A stretch of 40,782 nucleotides of DNA from JBFHKO01 sp041595355 (GCA_041595355.1 JBFHKO010000001.1:1-40782), one strand, 5' to 3'; counted from the stretch's first letter, positions 7,952 to 17,372 are shown. Program-made: numbers and translations. Notes: generated from the sequence alone by a model not told the origin.

Positions 7952-8371
7952 ATGGAATCCATTCTCGTCAAAGACTACATGAATCGCCGACCGGTGATCT
8001 TCAGCCCCGAGGAGAGCATCTTCGAGGCCATTCAGCATCTGCTCAACAGTGGCTTGACCGGTGGGCCCGTGGTGGATTCGGAGCAGAAGCTGCTGGGGTT
8101 TTTATCGGAGCAGGATTGCCTGGCCAAGGGGCTGGAGGCGTCCTATTACTGCGAACGCATCGCCCAGGTGGCCGAATTGATGCGCAGGGACGTGCTGACG
8201 GTCTCGCCGGAGCTCAGCATTATCGAGCTGGCCCAGCAGATGCAGCAGAACAAGCCCAAGGTCTACCCGGTGGTGGATGAGGATGACGTACTGCTTGGGG
8301 TCATCACCCGGCGGGATGTGCTGCGCGCCATCGAGCATCATTTGCGCAGCTGCTTCAAGCATCCGCAGTGA
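7952..8371 (+). CDS. Two-CBS-domain protein
   Basis: A 139-residue cytoplasmic protein consisting almost entirely of a CBS pair (about 7-60 and 75-130). The first repeat has MNRRPVIFSPEESIFEAIQHLL and TGGPVVD; the second has MRRDVLTVSPE and VYPVVDEDDVLLGVITRRDVL. Such modules usually bind adenine nucleotides and regulate a partner. No effector domain is attached and the partner is unknown. AAGGAGG lies 5 nt before the ATG. It is a single gene between the htpX terminator and convergent ppiC. Confidence 0.85.
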   Translation: MESILVKDYMNRRPVIFSPEESIFEAIQHLLNSGLTGGPVVDSEQKLLGFLSEQDCLAKGLEASYYCERIAQVAELMRRDVLTVSPELSIIELAQQMQQNKPKVYPVVDEDDVLLGVITRRDVLRAIEHHLRSCFKHPQ

Positions 8372-8395
8372 GGCCTTGCCGCGCCCGCCACCTGC

Positions 8396-8671
8396 TCAGC
8401 TGCGGTAGAGCACCTTGATGAGATGAAAACCGAATGAGGTCTTGATGGGGCCCTGCACCTGCAGCAGCGGCCCCTTGAATACGGCCTCGTCGAAGGGGCG
8501 CACCATCTGACCGCGAGAAAATTCGCCCAGGTCGCCGCCGCGCTTGCCGGAGGGGCACAGGGAGTGACGGCGAGCCAGCTCGCCAAAATGCGCCCCCTTG
8601 GCCAGCTTGCGTTGCAATGCTTCGCACTCGGCGCGGGTCTTGACCAGAATATGAACGGCAGCGGCTTTCAT
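8396..8671 (-). CDS. ppiC: Parvulin peptidyl-prolyl cis-trans isomerase C
   Basis: Small cytoplasmic parvulin that isomerises X-Pro bonds. The 91 residues from ATG at 8671 are collinear with E. coli PpiC (93 residues): AVHILVK, CPSGKRGGDLGEF, GQMVRPFDEAVF, and the C-terminal FGFHLIKVLYR. Upstream in-frame codons to 8728 lack homology and were left out. GAGG lies about 8 nt before the start. It is transcribed divergently from tamA. Confidence 0.96.
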   Translation of the reverse strand: MKAAAVHILVKTRAECEALQRKLAKGAHFGELARRHSLCPSGKRGGDLGEFSRGQMVRPFDEAVFKGPLLQVQGPIKTSFGFHLIKVLYRS

Positions 8672-8762
8672 GGCAGGCCTCGGAAAATGGGTGGGCCACG
8701 ATTGTAAGGGCCTGCTGCCGGGATGCAAAATGTTTGTGGCGATCTCGCATCTGCGGGTGGCG

Positions 8763-8790
8763 TTGTTCCAGCCGGCGCTGGAGCTATGCT
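8763..8790 (+). promoter_or_regulatory. Possible promoter of tamA-tamB
   Basis: TTGTTC (8763-8768), a 16-nt spacer, and TATGCT (8785-8790) lie in the ppiC-tamA divergent gap. Each hexamer matches 4 of 6 positions. Confidence 0.35.
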
Positions 8791-8855
8791 ACCATCTTCG
8801 GGTGTTGCCCCCAGTCCGCAACCGGAGTAGCCCATTGTATTGCAAGCTAATTTAC

Positions 8856-10643
8856 ATGAGAGTCCGGTCGCTGTTTGCCGGGCGCCGGCAAGCGCCATCC
8901 TACAGCCCGTCCCGCACTGCCGGGACGGGCCACGGCGGACTCTGGCTGCTGTGTGCCTGTTTGTGCCTGCTCAGCCCGGGTCTGGCGGCCAAGCCGGTCA
9001 GTTACCAGGTACTGGGCGTCAAGGGCACGCTCAAGGATAATGTCAGTCGCTTTTTGTCCACTTTGCCGGCCATAGAGCCGGATCGGGTCGAAAGCCGACG
9101 CGAGCAGATCCGGCTCAAGGCGGATCGGGCGTTGCAGGCACTGGGGTATTATGCGTCCGAGATTGAGCTGGAGCAGTCCGCGGAGGCGCCGGAGCGGGTG
9201 CGCGTCAGGATCACTGCCGGTCAGCCGGTGCGCGTGCGCCAGTTCGAGGTGCAGCTCACCGGCGATGCCCTGCAGGATGAGGAGTTCGCCCGTATTTTGG
9301 CGCGGCCGGGACTCAAGTCCGGGGATGTGCTGGATCATGGCAAATATGAATCCATCAAGAGCCGCCTGCGGGCCCGGGCGTTGGCGCGCGGCTATTTTGA
9401 TGCCGACTTTTCCATTGCCGAGGTCCGGGTCTATCCGGAAGAGCGCGTGGCCGACGTGCAGGTCGAGTTCGCCAGTGGCCGGCGTTACCGTTTTGGCGAG
9501 GTGAAAATAGAGGGGGTGACCGAGCGGGCCCGACTGGTGACGCCGCTGATCCCCTTTCGCACCGGCGATCCCTATCGCGCCATCCAGCTGGGCCAGCTCA
9601 GCCAGTCGCTCTCCGAAACCCAGTATTTCCAGCAGGTGGATGTGCGTCCCCGCATCGCGGATGCTCGCGATTACCGGGTGCCGGTGGACATAGTACTGAA
9701 ACCCAAGAGCAGCAATCTGGTCGAGACCGGCATCGGTGTGTCCACCGATGAGGGGCCCCGGGTGCAGCTCAACTGGGAAAAGCCCTGGGTCAACAAGTAC
9801 GGTCATCGCCTCAATGCCCAGTTCAAGGTGTCGGCGCCCCAGCAGGAGCTCAATGTCGGCTATCGCATCCCGGGCCTGGATCCTCTCAATGATTATTATC
9901 TGCTGCAAACCGGCTATGTGGCCAAGGATCTGCAGGACACTAATTCGTCCAAGACGCTGGTCGGCCTGCATTACCGGACCCGCAAGCGCGGTGACTGGGA
10001 GCGGGACTATTTCGTGCGCATGGAGTATGAGGACTATACCCAGGGCCTGGAGTCGGGCACCAGCCTGTTGCTGTTGCCGGGGTTGAGTCTGAATCGCCTG
10101 CGCACACGTGGCGGACTGGATCCCGATTGGGGTGATCGTCAGCTGCTGATCACCGAGTTCTCCGATCCCTACTGGGGGTCGGACAGCCGATTCGTCCGGG
10201 TCTGGGGACGCAGCAAGTGGTTGCGCGCCCCCTCGACAGGGCATCGTTTCATTGCCCGCGCGGAGCAGGGGGGCATCTGGGGCGACGATCTGGAGACGAT
10301 ACCACCGTCACTGCGCTTCTTTACCGGCGGCGATCAGACGGTGCGCGGCTTCAGTTATCAGAGTCTGTCGCCGGTCGATTCCGCCGGCCTGCTGACCGGG
10401 GGCAAGTACACCACGGCGCTCAGTCTGGAATATGCCGTGCCGGTGGCCGAAAAATGGCGCCTGGCGAGCTTCGTCGATACCGGAATCGCCACCAGCACCT
10501 ATGACGAACCCTGGAAAATAGGTACCGGCCTTGGTGTGCGCTGGATGACGCCTGTCGGTCAGCTGCGCATCGATCTCGCCTTCGGGGTATCCGAGACCCA
10601 GGTTCCGTTCCGGCTGCACTTCGCCATGGGGCCTGAGCTATGA
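8856..10643 (+). CDS. tamA: Translocation and assembly module outer-membrane protein TamA
   Basis: Omp85-family outer-membrane protein that works with TamB in autotransporter assembly and lipid or envelope transport. The call starts at ATG 8856 (595 residues). A hydrophobic signal segment ends LSPGLAA, with cleavage near residue 45. POTRA repeats span about 47-270. A 16-stranded barrel spans about 275-595, including the lid-loop region FFTGGDQTVRGF and a C-terminal barrel strand. The n-region is unusually long (about 27 residues, Arg-rich) and the ATG lacks a Shine-Dalgarno. A TTG at 8835 with GGAG at 8824-8827 is an alternative start. The gene overlaps tamB by 4 nt. Confidence 0.93.
   Translation: MRVRSLFAGRRQAPSYSPSRTAGTGHGGLWLLCACLCLLSPGLAAKPVSYQVLGVKGTLKDNVSRFLSTLPAIEPDRVESRREQIRLKADRALQALGYYASEIELEQSAEAPERVRVRITAGQPVRVRQFEVQLTGDALQDEEFARILARPGLKSGDVLDHGKYESIKSRLRARALARGYFDADFSIAEVRVYPEERVADVQVEFASGRRYRFGEVKIEGVTERARLVTPLIPFRTGDPYRAIQLGQLSQSLSETQYFQQVDVRPRIADARDYRVPVDIVLKPKSSNLVETGIGVSTDEGPRVQLNWEKPWVNKYGHRLNAQFKVSAPQQELNVGYRIPGLDPLNDYYLLQTGYVAKDLQDTNSSKTLVGLHYRTRKRGDWERDYFVRMEYEDYTQGLESGTSLLLLPGLSLNRLRTRGGLDPDWGDRQLLITEFSDPYWGSDSRFVRVWGRSKWLRAPSTGHRFIARAEQGGIWGDDLETIPPSLRFFTGGDQTVRGFSYQSLSPVDSAGLLTGGKYTTALSLEYAVPVAEKWRLASFVDTGIATSTYDEPWKIGTGLGVRWMTPVGQLRIDLAFGVSETQVPFRLHFAMGPEL
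8905..8930 (+). repeat. Perfect inverted repeat inside the 5' end of tamA
   Basis: GCCCGTCCCG (8905-8914) and CGGGACGGGC (8921-8930) form a 10-bp GC-rich stem with a 6-nt loop, within the codons before the signal-peptide core. A smaller hairpin (GCCGG/CCGGC) lies at 8877-8889. It could affect tamA translation or mark a misplaced start. Confidence 0.6.
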
Positions 10644-13600
10644 GAATGCGAGCCCGACTGTTATGGCTGGGGCTGGCGGCCCTGTTGTGCCTGTTGCTGC
10701 TGTTGCCCAGCCTGCTGCTGTTCACGCCCCAGGGCAACCAGCTGCTCTGGCAGCAACTGCGCGCCCGCCTGCCAGCCTTGCAGGGGGAGCTGGTCAGTGG
10801 CCATCTGGGGCGCGGCTGGGAGCTGAGCGATGCCGGCTGGCAAGGCGAGGGGATGCAGTTTTCCTCCCGGCACCTGCGTCTGGAGTGGGCGCCGGCGCGC
10901 CTGCTGCGAGGGCAGCTGCTGATCCAGCAGCTCAGCGGCGAAGGGATCCGGATCACCCTGCCCGCTGCCGGCGAGGCGCCAGCGCCTGAGCCTGCCAAGG
11001 TCAGCGCTCCGCACCGCCTGTTTGTGATGCCCCTGGCCATTCGATTGCAGCAGTTGCGGGTGCGCGACTTTCAACTGAACTCGCCGGCAGTCAAGGTGCG
11101 GGTGGATGCCCTGGACAGCGCGGCCAGCTGGCGCGGCAAGACACTGCATCTGTCCGCCACCCAGAGTGCCGGGGTCGAGGTTGAACTGTTGCCGGCAGGG
11201 GAGACGCTGCCCGCTGCCGCCGCGCCTCTTCCGGCCGCCGCCGAGGGAGCCGTTGCCGTGCGGGCAAGCCCGGCCGCGCCCGCCGCGGAGGTGACACCGG
11301 CCGGCGCCTTGGCCTCGCTGCCCGAGGTCTTCATTCCCTTTGCCATTGAGCTTGATGAGCTGACGCTGGCTCAGGGGCGTTATCACCAGCCCGGTTTCGA
11401 TACCGGCATGCTGGATCTGCGCTTAAGTGGCAATTTTACCGGCACGCGCCTTGAGGTACGCCAGCTGGCGGCCCAGCATGCCTTGGGCGAGGCGTCACTC
11501 AGCGGCCAGATGATTTTTGAGCAGTACTATGCCCTCAAGGCCGAGCTGACGGCCAGCACCACGGACCCCTGGCTGCAGGGCCAGCTCAAGGGACGGCAGG
11601 CCCGCATGCAGGCCGAGGGCGATCTGAGCGACTTAGGGTTCAGCCTGACCCTCAGTGGCCAGGAACAACTGCAACTGGCCGGGCGGCTCAAGCCGCTGAG
11701 CAAGGCGTTGCCCTTCAGCCTGGAGGGCAGCTGGCAGCAACTCAACTGGCCATTGACGGGTCAGGCCGTCTATCGGGCGCAACAGGGTAAACTGGCGGCC
11801 AAGGGGGATCTCGATGGGTATCGCCTGCAACTGGATAGCGGGATCAGCGTGCCGGACTACCCGCCCTTCTCGCTGGCGCTCAAGCTGGCCGGCGATCTCG
11901 ACGGGGTCGAACTGCAGCCGCTGCGGCTGAGCGATGGGCAGACGGAGGTTTCGGCCAAGGGCGAGCTTGACTGGCGAAACGGCCTGACATGGCAGGGCAG
12001 CCTGGCGTTATCCAGCAAGGATTTGTCGCGCTTGCGGCCCGAGCTCAGCGGGCATCTCAAGGGCGATACGCGCAGCCGTTTCCAGTGGCGTGACGGGGGC
12101 TGGCAGCTGGCTCTTGAAAAGTTGCAGGTCAAGGGGCAGCTGAACGGGTATCCCCTCGGCCTGTCGGGGCAGCTCAGTGGCAATCATCGACAGCACTGGC
12201 GCGTCGAGCAGTTGCTGCTCGACTCGGGCCCCAACCGCTTGCGGGTAGACGGTAGCCTGGCCGAGCGCTGGGATCTGCGGGCGCGCCTGGATGCGCCTAC
12301 GCTGTCAGCCCTTTACCCGCCGCTGAGCGGCCAGTTGCAGGGGACGGCCCGCATCGACGGCCCGCTCAAGCAACCCGCTGTCGAGCTGGCGCTGAGCATT
12401 CCTGCCCTGCAGGGGCAGGGGCTGCAGCTGAGCCACCTCAGCGTCAAGGGGAATGCCACTCTGGCGCCCAAGGTGGGCGGACGGTTGATGTTGACGGCCA
12501 GGGAGCTGCAGCAGGGAGAAAACCGGTTCCGGGATTTGCGTCTGTCGCTGGACGGTAATGAAGCGGCGCACCGTTTGCGTCTGGAGTTTGCCGGCACGCC
12601 GCTGGCCGGCTTGTTCGAGTTGCAGGGCCGTTGGCGTGCTTCCGGCTGGAGCGGGCGTCTGCTGCGGGGAGAGCTTGATACCGAGATGGGGCGCTGGGCG
12701 CTGGAGCAGCCCCTGTCGCTGGCCAGCAAGTCGCCCTTCACCCAATGGCAATTGGGTGGGCAGTGCTGGCGTTCGGAGGCCGACAGTGTCTGCGTGGAGC
12801 CGGCACGGCTGTCCGCCGCCCAGGGGGAGCTCAGCGTTCGCTTGCAGCAGTTGACCACGGCGCGCTTGAAGCCCTGGTATCCGCCGCATTTCAGCTGGCA
12901 GAGCCGGCTGCAGGGGCAGGGCAAGCTGGGCTGGCGTCAGGGGCGGCCACGGATGGCGCTGACCCTGGAGACCGGGCCCGGCAATATCATTGCCGATGAT
13001 CGCTCATCGGAGTACCGCGCGTTCTCTTTGCGCCTGCAGCTTGATGAGCGGCTGGGCGAAGTGGTGCTGGATTTCGATTCTGCGGCGCTGGGACAGGCCA
13101 AGCTGGATGTGCGTCTGGAGGAGCCGCTGGGTGCGCGCCGGTTGGGGGGCACCGTGATGCTGGAAAACCTGCGCCTCGCCGGCATCGCCCCCCTGGTTGA
13201 CGAGCTGCACCGCACCACGGGGCGTGTGGATGCCAAGGGACGCCTGGCGGGCACCCTCTCTGCGCCGCAATTTCATGGCCAGGTGCGCCTGAGCGAAGGG
13301 GAGATCGATACCAGCCAGGATCTTGCCTCCATCCGGCAACTGCAGGCGGTGCTGGATATCGCCGGTACCCGAGCCAACCTGCGTGGCAGCTTGCTGATGG
13401 GCAAGGGTAAGCTGGACCTGCGCGGTGTCATGGACTGGCAGAGTGGACAACCCCAGGGTGAGCTCAGCCTGTCCGGAGCGGGGTTGCGGCTGGGATTGGG
13501 GGGCTACGGCCGGGCCACCGCCAATCCGCAGTTGCGGATGAGTTTTGGCGAGGAGCTGCGTCTGACGGGCACCGTGGTCATACCCAGGGCACGCATCGAG

Positions 13601-14413
13601 GTGAAGAGCCTGCCCGAGGACGTGGTGGATGTCTCGGATGATGTCATCATAGTGGGGCCGCAGCAGCCGGCGCTGGCCAAGCCAACACCGCTGCCGTTTT
13701 ATCTTAATCTGAAGCTGTTGCTGGGCTCCGATGTGCGGCTGACGGCGCTGGATCTCAAGACCCGGCTGACGGGCAGCCTGGAGCTGAGCATGAGTCCCGG
13801 CAAGAGCCTGCGCGGTCAGGGACGCATCAATCTGGTGGACGGGCGCTACAAGGCCTACGGGCAAAACTTGCTGATCCGCAGTGGTCGCCTGCTCTTCTCC
13901 GGCAATCTGGCGCAGCCTTATCTGGCGGTAGACGCTATCCGCGATCCCGCGACCATGGAGGACGATGACATCACGGTCGGCGTCAGGGTGAGCGGGCCGG
14001 CGTCGGCGCCGGAAGCCCAACTGTTCTCCGAGCCCGAGCTGCCAAATACCGACAAGTTCTCCTATCTGCTGCGGGGCAAGAGCTCCTCGGCCACCGGTTC
14101 AGGATCCAGCAACGAGGCCATGACCGCCATGTTGTTGGGAGCGGGACTGGGCCAGACTGGCGGCCTGTTCGCCAGTCTGAGCGAGAACCTGGGGCTGCAG
14201 GATTTCACGCTGGATACCACCGGCAGCGGCGCCGATACCCAGGTCAGTGTCAGTGGCAACCTGTTGCCGGGGCTGCAGATCCAGTATGGCGTCGGGGTAT
14301 TCACCTCCATCAGCGAGGTGCGTATTCGCCTCGAGTTGATGCCGCGGCTCTATTTGCAGGCACTGAGCGGACTCAATCAGGCGGTGGATCTGTTCTACAA
14401 GTTTGAATTCTAG
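10640..14413 (+). CDS. tamB: Translocation and assembly module protein TamB
   Basis: Large AsmA-like periplasm-spanning protein anchored in the inner membrane, partner of TamA; family members bridge the envelope as a long beta-groove. The 1257 residues match E. coli TamB (1259). An N-terminal TM helix lies at about 7-28. A long repetitive beta-rich region follows with many LQGQ/L-S-G/RLDG-type strands. The DUF490 domain occupies roughly the last 350 residues and ends in a barrel-like ...LFYKFEF terminus with final aromatic residue. An Ala/Pro-rich low-complexity stretch lies at about 185-225. ATG at 10640 overlaps the tamA stop (ATGA), so the two are translationally coupled. Confidence 0.95.
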   Translation: MRMRARLLWLGLAALLCLLLLLPSLLLFTPQGNQLLWQQLRARLPALQGELVSGHLGRGWELSDAGWQGEGMQFSSRHLRLEWAPARLLRGQLLIQQLSGEGIRITLPAAGEAPAPEPAKVSAPHRLFVMPLAIRLQQLRVRDFQLNSPAVKVRVDALDSAASWRGKTLHLSATQSAGVEVELLPAGETLPAAAAPLPAAAEGAVAVRASPAAPAAEVTPAGALASLPEVFIPFAIELDELTLAQGRYHQPGFDTGMLDLRLSGNFTGTRLEVRQLAAQHALGEASLSGQMIFEQYYALKAELTASTTDPWLQGQLKGRQARMQAEGDLSDLGFSLTLSGQEQLQLAGRLKPLSKALPFSLEGSWQQLNWPLTGQAVYRAQQGKLAAKGDLDGYRLQLDSGISVPDYPPFSLALKLAGDLDGVELQPLRLSDGQTEVSAKGELDWRNGLTWQGSLALSSKDLSRLRPELSGHLKGDTRSRFQWRDGGWQLALEKLQVKGQLNGYPLGLSGQLSGNHRQHWRVEQLLLDSGPNRLRVDGSLAERWDLRARLDAPTLSALYPPLSGQLQGTARIDGPLKQPAVELALSIPALQGQGLQLSHLSVKGNATLAPKVGGRLMLTARELQQGENRFRDLRLSLDGNEAAHRLRLEFAGTPLAGLFELQGRWRASGWSGRLLRGELDTEMGRWALEQPLSLASKSPFTQWQLGGQCWRSEADSVCVEPARLSAAQGELSVRLQQLTTARLKPWYPPHFSWQSRLQGQGKLGWRQGRPRMALTLETGPGNIIADDRSSEYRAFSLRLQLDERLGEVVLDFDSAALGQAKLDVRLEEPLGARRLGGTVMLENLRLAGIAPLVDELHRTTGRVDAKGRLAGTLSAPQFHGQVRLSEGEIDTSQDLASIRQLQAVLDIAGTRANLRGSLLMGKGKLDLRGVMDWQSGQPQGELSLSGAGLRLGLGGYGRATANPQLRMSFGEELRLTGTVVIPRARIEVKSLPEDVVDVSDDVIIVGPQQPALAKPTPLPFYLNLKLLLGSDVRLTALDLKTRLTGSLELSMSPGKSLRGQGRINLVDGRYKAYGQNLLIRSGRLLFSGNLAQPYLAVDAIRDPATMEDDDITVGVRVSGPASAPEAQLFSEPELPNTDKFSYLLRGKSSSATGSGSSNEAMTAMLLGAGLGQTGGLFASLSENLGLQDFTLDTTGSGADTQVSVSGNLLPGLQIQYGVGVFTSISEVRIRLELMPRLYLQALSGLNQAVDLFYKFEF

Positions 14414-14441
14414 GACTTGCGCAGCGGCCGGCAATTAACTA

Positions 14442-14471
14442 TTGAAATCTAATTTAGAAGAATCTAAATTA
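14442..14471 (+). promoter_or_regulatory. Promoter with embedded AT-rich palindromic operator
   Basis: TAATTTAGA (14450-14458), AGAA, TCTAAATTA (14463-14471) is a perfect 9-bp inverted repeat. It sits over the spacer of a promoter with TTGAAA (14442-14447, 5 of 6) and TAAATT (14465-14470, 4 of 6) at 17-nt spacing. This is a typical ArsR-family repressor layout. A related motif occurs at 21867-21886 before YeeE/YedE. Binding by a sulfide-sensing ArsR protein (BigR/YgaV type) is inference. Confidence 0.65.
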
Positions 14472-14500
14472 TAAACCAGCTTTTTGCCAAGGACTCCAGC

Positions 14501-16213
14501 ATGACCAAGATCCTGATTGTAGGCGGGGTGGCCGGTGGCGCCTCCGCCGCCGCCCGTGCACGCCGGCTCAGCGAAACCGCCGAAATCATCCTGTTCGAGC
14601 GCGGTGAATTCATCTCCTTTGCCAATTGCGGGCTGCCCTACCATATCGGTGGCGACATCCCCTCCCGCGATGCCTTGCTGCTGCAAACGCCCCAGAGCCT
14701 GAAGCGTCGTTTCAATATCGAGGTGCGGACCTTCAACGAGGTGGTGGCCATCGAGCGGGCACAGAAGCAGGTTACGGTGCGCAACCTGTTGACCGGTGAG
14801 CAATATCAGGAGAGCTATGACAAGCTGCTGCTGAGCCCGGGCGCTGCGCCGCTACGCCCGCCCATCCCCGGCATCGATAATCCGCATACTTTCAGCCTGC
14901 GCAATATTCCCGACATGGATCGCATCCTGGCGGCGCTGGAGCATGATAAACCCGCGCATGCCACCGTGGTGGGCGGGGGATTCATCGGCCTGGAGATGAT
15001 GGAGGCGCTGCATCAGCGCGGCCTCAAGGTGTCGCTGGTGGAACTTTCCGGACAGGTGATGGCGCCGGTGGACAGGGAGATGGCCAACCTGCTGCATCAG
15101 GCCATGGTCGACAGGGGCATCGATCTGCGTCTGAATACCGGTTTGATGAGCGTGGAAACTCTGGATCTGCCGCCGGCAGAGCAGGAGGCGAGCGGTGACT
15201 TCGAGGCGGCCACCGAGTCGGGGGTACGTGGCCTGCGGCTGACCCTGAGCGATGGTCAGCAACTGGATACCGGTCTGCTGATCCTGGCCATAGGCGTGAA
15301 GCCGGAGACACTGCTGGCCGCCCAGGCCGGCCTGGAGCTGGGGCCCCGTGGCGGCATCTGGGTGGATGCCGGCATGCGTACCTCGGATGCGGATATCTTT
15401 GCCGTTGGCGATGCGGTGGAGGAAACCGATTTTGTCACCGGTCAGCCGACCCTGATCCCGCTGGCCGGCCCCGCCAACCGGCAGGGGCGGATTGCCGCCG
15501 ACAACATGCTCGGACGCAACGAATACTACAAGCGCACCCAGGGCACGGCCATCTGCAAGTTGTTCGATCTGGCGGTGGCCAGCACCGGCCTCAATGAGAA
15601 GGCCCTCAAGCGGGCGGGCCTGGCGTTCGAGAAGATCTATGTGCATCCGGGCAGCCATGCCGGCTACTACCCGGGAGCCCATCCGGTCAGCCTGAAACTG
15701 CTGTTCGATCCGGCGGATGGTCGCATCCTGGGGGCTCAGGCCGTGGGCAAGGATGGCGTCGACAAGCGTATCGATGTGCTGGCGGTGGCTCAGCGTGCCG
15801 GGCTGACGGTGTATGATCTGCAGGATCTGGAGCTCACCTACGCCCCCCCTTTCGGCTCGGCCAAGGATGTGGTGAACATGGCCGGTTTTGTGGCTGCCAA
15901 CCTGTTGAAGGGCGATACGGCCATCTGTCACAGCGAGGATGTGCTGGCACGTGGCGATGAGCAGTGGGTGCTGGATGTACGTAATCCGGGCGAGCTGGAG
16001 AGTCACGGTCGTATCGAGGGCGCCATCAACATACCCGTGGATGAGCTGCGCGGGCAGCTGCACAATCTGCCCAGGGACAAGGAGATCCTGGTGACCTGCC
16101 AGGTCGGTCTGCGTGGTCATGTGGCCTGTCGCCTGCTGGTCAATGCCGGCTTCCGGGCCCGCAATCTCTCCGGTGGCTTCAAGACCTTTCAGATGGCCAC
16201 CGCACGTTTCTGA
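14501..16213 (+). CDS. CoA-disulfide / persulfide reductase with C-terminal rhodanese domain
   Basis: FAD- and NAD(P)H-dependent oxidoreductase of the CoADR-Rhd/Npsr group, which reduces CoA disulfide, CoA persulfide or polysulfide and helps handle reactive sulfur. It has 570 residues. The N-terminal FAD motif is GGVAGGASAAAR (8-19). The single redox cysteine is C43 in FANCGLPYHIGG. A second dinucleotide fold has VVGGGFIGLEMMEAL (about 150-165), and FAVGDAVE binds FAD. The dimerisation domain has TGLNEKAL. The rhodanese domain (about 470-570) has active Cys C533 in TCQVGLRGHVACR. These positions parallel C43 and C531 of the Shewanella NADH-dependent persulfide reductase. AAGGAC precedes the ATG. 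The palindromic operator suggests sulfide-responsive control. Confidence 0.92.
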   Translation: MTKILIVGGVAGGASAAARARRLSETAEIILFERGEFISFANCGLPYHIGGDIPSRDALLLQTPQSLKRRFNIEVRTFNEVVAIERAQKQVTVRNLLTGEQYQESYDKLLLSPGAAPLRPPIPGIDNPHTFSLRNIPDMDRILAALEHDKPAHATVVGGGFIGLEMMEALHQRGLKVSLVELSGQVMAPVDREMANLLHQAMVDRGIDLRLNTGLMSVETLDLPPAEQEASGDFEAATESGVRGLRLTLSDGQQLDTGLLILAIGVKPETLLAAQAGLELGPRGGIWVDAGMRTSDADIFAVGDAVEETDFVTGQPTLIPLAGPANRQGRIAADNMLGRNEYYKRTQGTAICKLFDLAVASTGLNEKALKRAGLAFEKIYVHPGSHAGYYPGAHPVSLKLLFDPADGRILGAQAVGKDGVDKRIDVLAVAQRAGLTVYDLQDLELTYAPPFGSAKDVVNMAGFVAANLLKGDTAICHSEDVLARGDEQWVLDVRNPGELESHGRIEGAINIPVDELRGQLHNLPRDKEILVTCQVGLRGHVACRLLVNAGFRARNLSGGFKTFQMATARF

Positions 16214-16241
16214 TACGGAGTCTTACTGGCACAATGACAGA

Positions 16242-16269
16242 GGGCCCGCCGATGCAGATCGGCGGGCCC
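16242..16269. terminator. Bidirectional hairpin between convergent genes
   Basis: GGGCCCGCCGAT (16242-16253), GCAG loop, ATCGGCGGGCCC (16258-16269): a 12-bp perfect stem between the reductase stop and the convergent galR stop. There is no long T-run on either side. Confidence 0.7.
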
Positions 16270-16286
16270 GCTGTGTCAGTGGCTGC

Positions 16287-17300
16287 TCAGTCGTGGCTGC
16301 CGGGACAGACGCTGGACGATTGACGGCGCACCAGCACCGGGCGGAAGGCGGCAGGCGCTTGCTCCGGTGTTTCGCCCTTGGCCAACTGGATGGCCATGCG
16401 CGCTGCCAGTCCCGCCATCATGCTGATGGGATAACGCATGGTGGTCAGCTTGGGACGGAAATAGCGAGCGAAGATCACATCGTCGAAGCCGACGACGGAG
16501 ACATCTTCGGGGATGCACAGGCCATTGTCCGCCAGCACCGAGATGACCCCGGTGGCCATGGCATCGTTATAGGCGACCACGGCGGTGATGGACTGCCCGC
16601 GTCCCAGCAGGTTCTGCATGGCCAGCTCGCCACCCTCTTCGTTGGCCTCGGCGCGCTCGATGGGAATGGCCTCGGCCGCCAGCCCTGCCTCCTGCATGGC
16701 TTGTTGATAGCCGGCAATGCGCTCGTGGGTATCGTGAATATCAAATTTGGACGCGATATAGGCAATGTGGCGATGTCCCAGCTCGATGAGGTGCTGGGTG
16801 ATGGCATAGCTGCCATAGCGATTGTCCAGCCAGACGCAGCGATCGGCTATCTCCGGTATGCAGCGGTTGATGAGTACCATGCCCGGTAGCTGCCGGGCGT
16901 AGCTCAGCAGCTCCTCATCATTCAGGGCCTTGCTGTGTACCACCAGGGCATCGCAGGATTTGCCGATCAGCAGCTCCAGGGTCTGCCGTTCCCGCTGTGC
17001 ATCATGCAGACCATTGCCGATGAGCAGGTGCTTCTGGTTTTCCCGGGCGACATGATCGATGGCTTTGGCCATGGCGCCGAAAAAAGGATCCGAGACATCG
17101 AAGACCATGCAGCCCATGGTGTCGCTGACGCCGCTGACCAGGGCACGGGCGTAGGCATTGGGTCGATAGCCGAGCTCATCCATGGCCTTGCGCACCGCCT
17201 CCCGCGCCGCCGGCCCGGCCTTGGGGGAGTGGTTGACCACCCGTGATACGGTGGCGATGGATACGTTGGCAAGCCTTGCCACATCTTTGATGGTTGCCAT
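16287..17300 (-). CDS. LacI-family repressor, GalR/GalS-like
   Basis: DNA-binding repressor of 337 residues. The N-terminal LacI helix-turn-helix is MATIKDVARLANVSIATVSRVVN, with hinge helix RPNAYARAL at about 48-56. A periplasmic-binding-like effector domain spans about 62-335. Similarity to E. coli GalR/GalS is extensive: NHSPKAG, DVSDPFFGAM, LIGNG, LVVHSK, PGMVLINR, GFDDV, RPKLTTMRYPI and LVRR. ATG at 17300 aligns with GalR and has AAGGGA upstream; the in-frame extension to 17396 is non-coding. Galactose or a galactoside is the likely effector by homology, but no galactose genes are in the window, so targets are elsewhere. A GalR-like operator at 17422-17437 suggests autoregulation. Confidence 0.88.
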   Translation of the reverse strand: MATIKDVARLANVSIATVSRVVNHSPKAGPAAREAVRKAMDELGYRPNAYARALVSGVSDTMGCMVFDVSDPFFGAMAKAIDHVARENQKHLLIGNGLHDAQRERQTLELLIGKSCDALVVHSKALNDEELLSYARQLPGMVLINRCIPEIADRCVWLDNRYGSYAITQHLIELGHRHIAYIASKFDIHDTHERIAGYQQAMQEAGLAAEAIPIERAEANEEGGELAMQNLLGRGQSITAVVAYNDAMATGVISVLADNGLCIPEDVSVVGFDDVIFARYFRPKLTTMRYPISMMAGLAARMAIQLAKGETPEQAPAAFRPVLVRRQSSSVCPGSHD

Positions 17301-17343
17301 GTTGTCCCTTAAACAGAGGCTAAACGGTCGATAAAGCGGAGTC

Positions 17344-17372
17344 ATTATCGCCAACCGGACCAGAGCGGGCAA
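17344..17372 (-). promoter_or_regulatory. Promoter of the GalR-like gene
   Basis: On the minus strand TTGCCC (17367-17372, 4 of 6), a 17-nt spacer, and GATAAT (17344-17349, 5 of 6), giving a leader of about 37 nt. A perfect 12-bp palindrome GATGACGTCATC (17386-17397) lies just upstream of the -35 and may bind a regulator. Confidence 0.5.

Noticed and set aside
8847..10244. 465-codon minus-strand frame opposite tamA
   Set aside because: Antisense shadow of the TamA frame; low-complexity composition.
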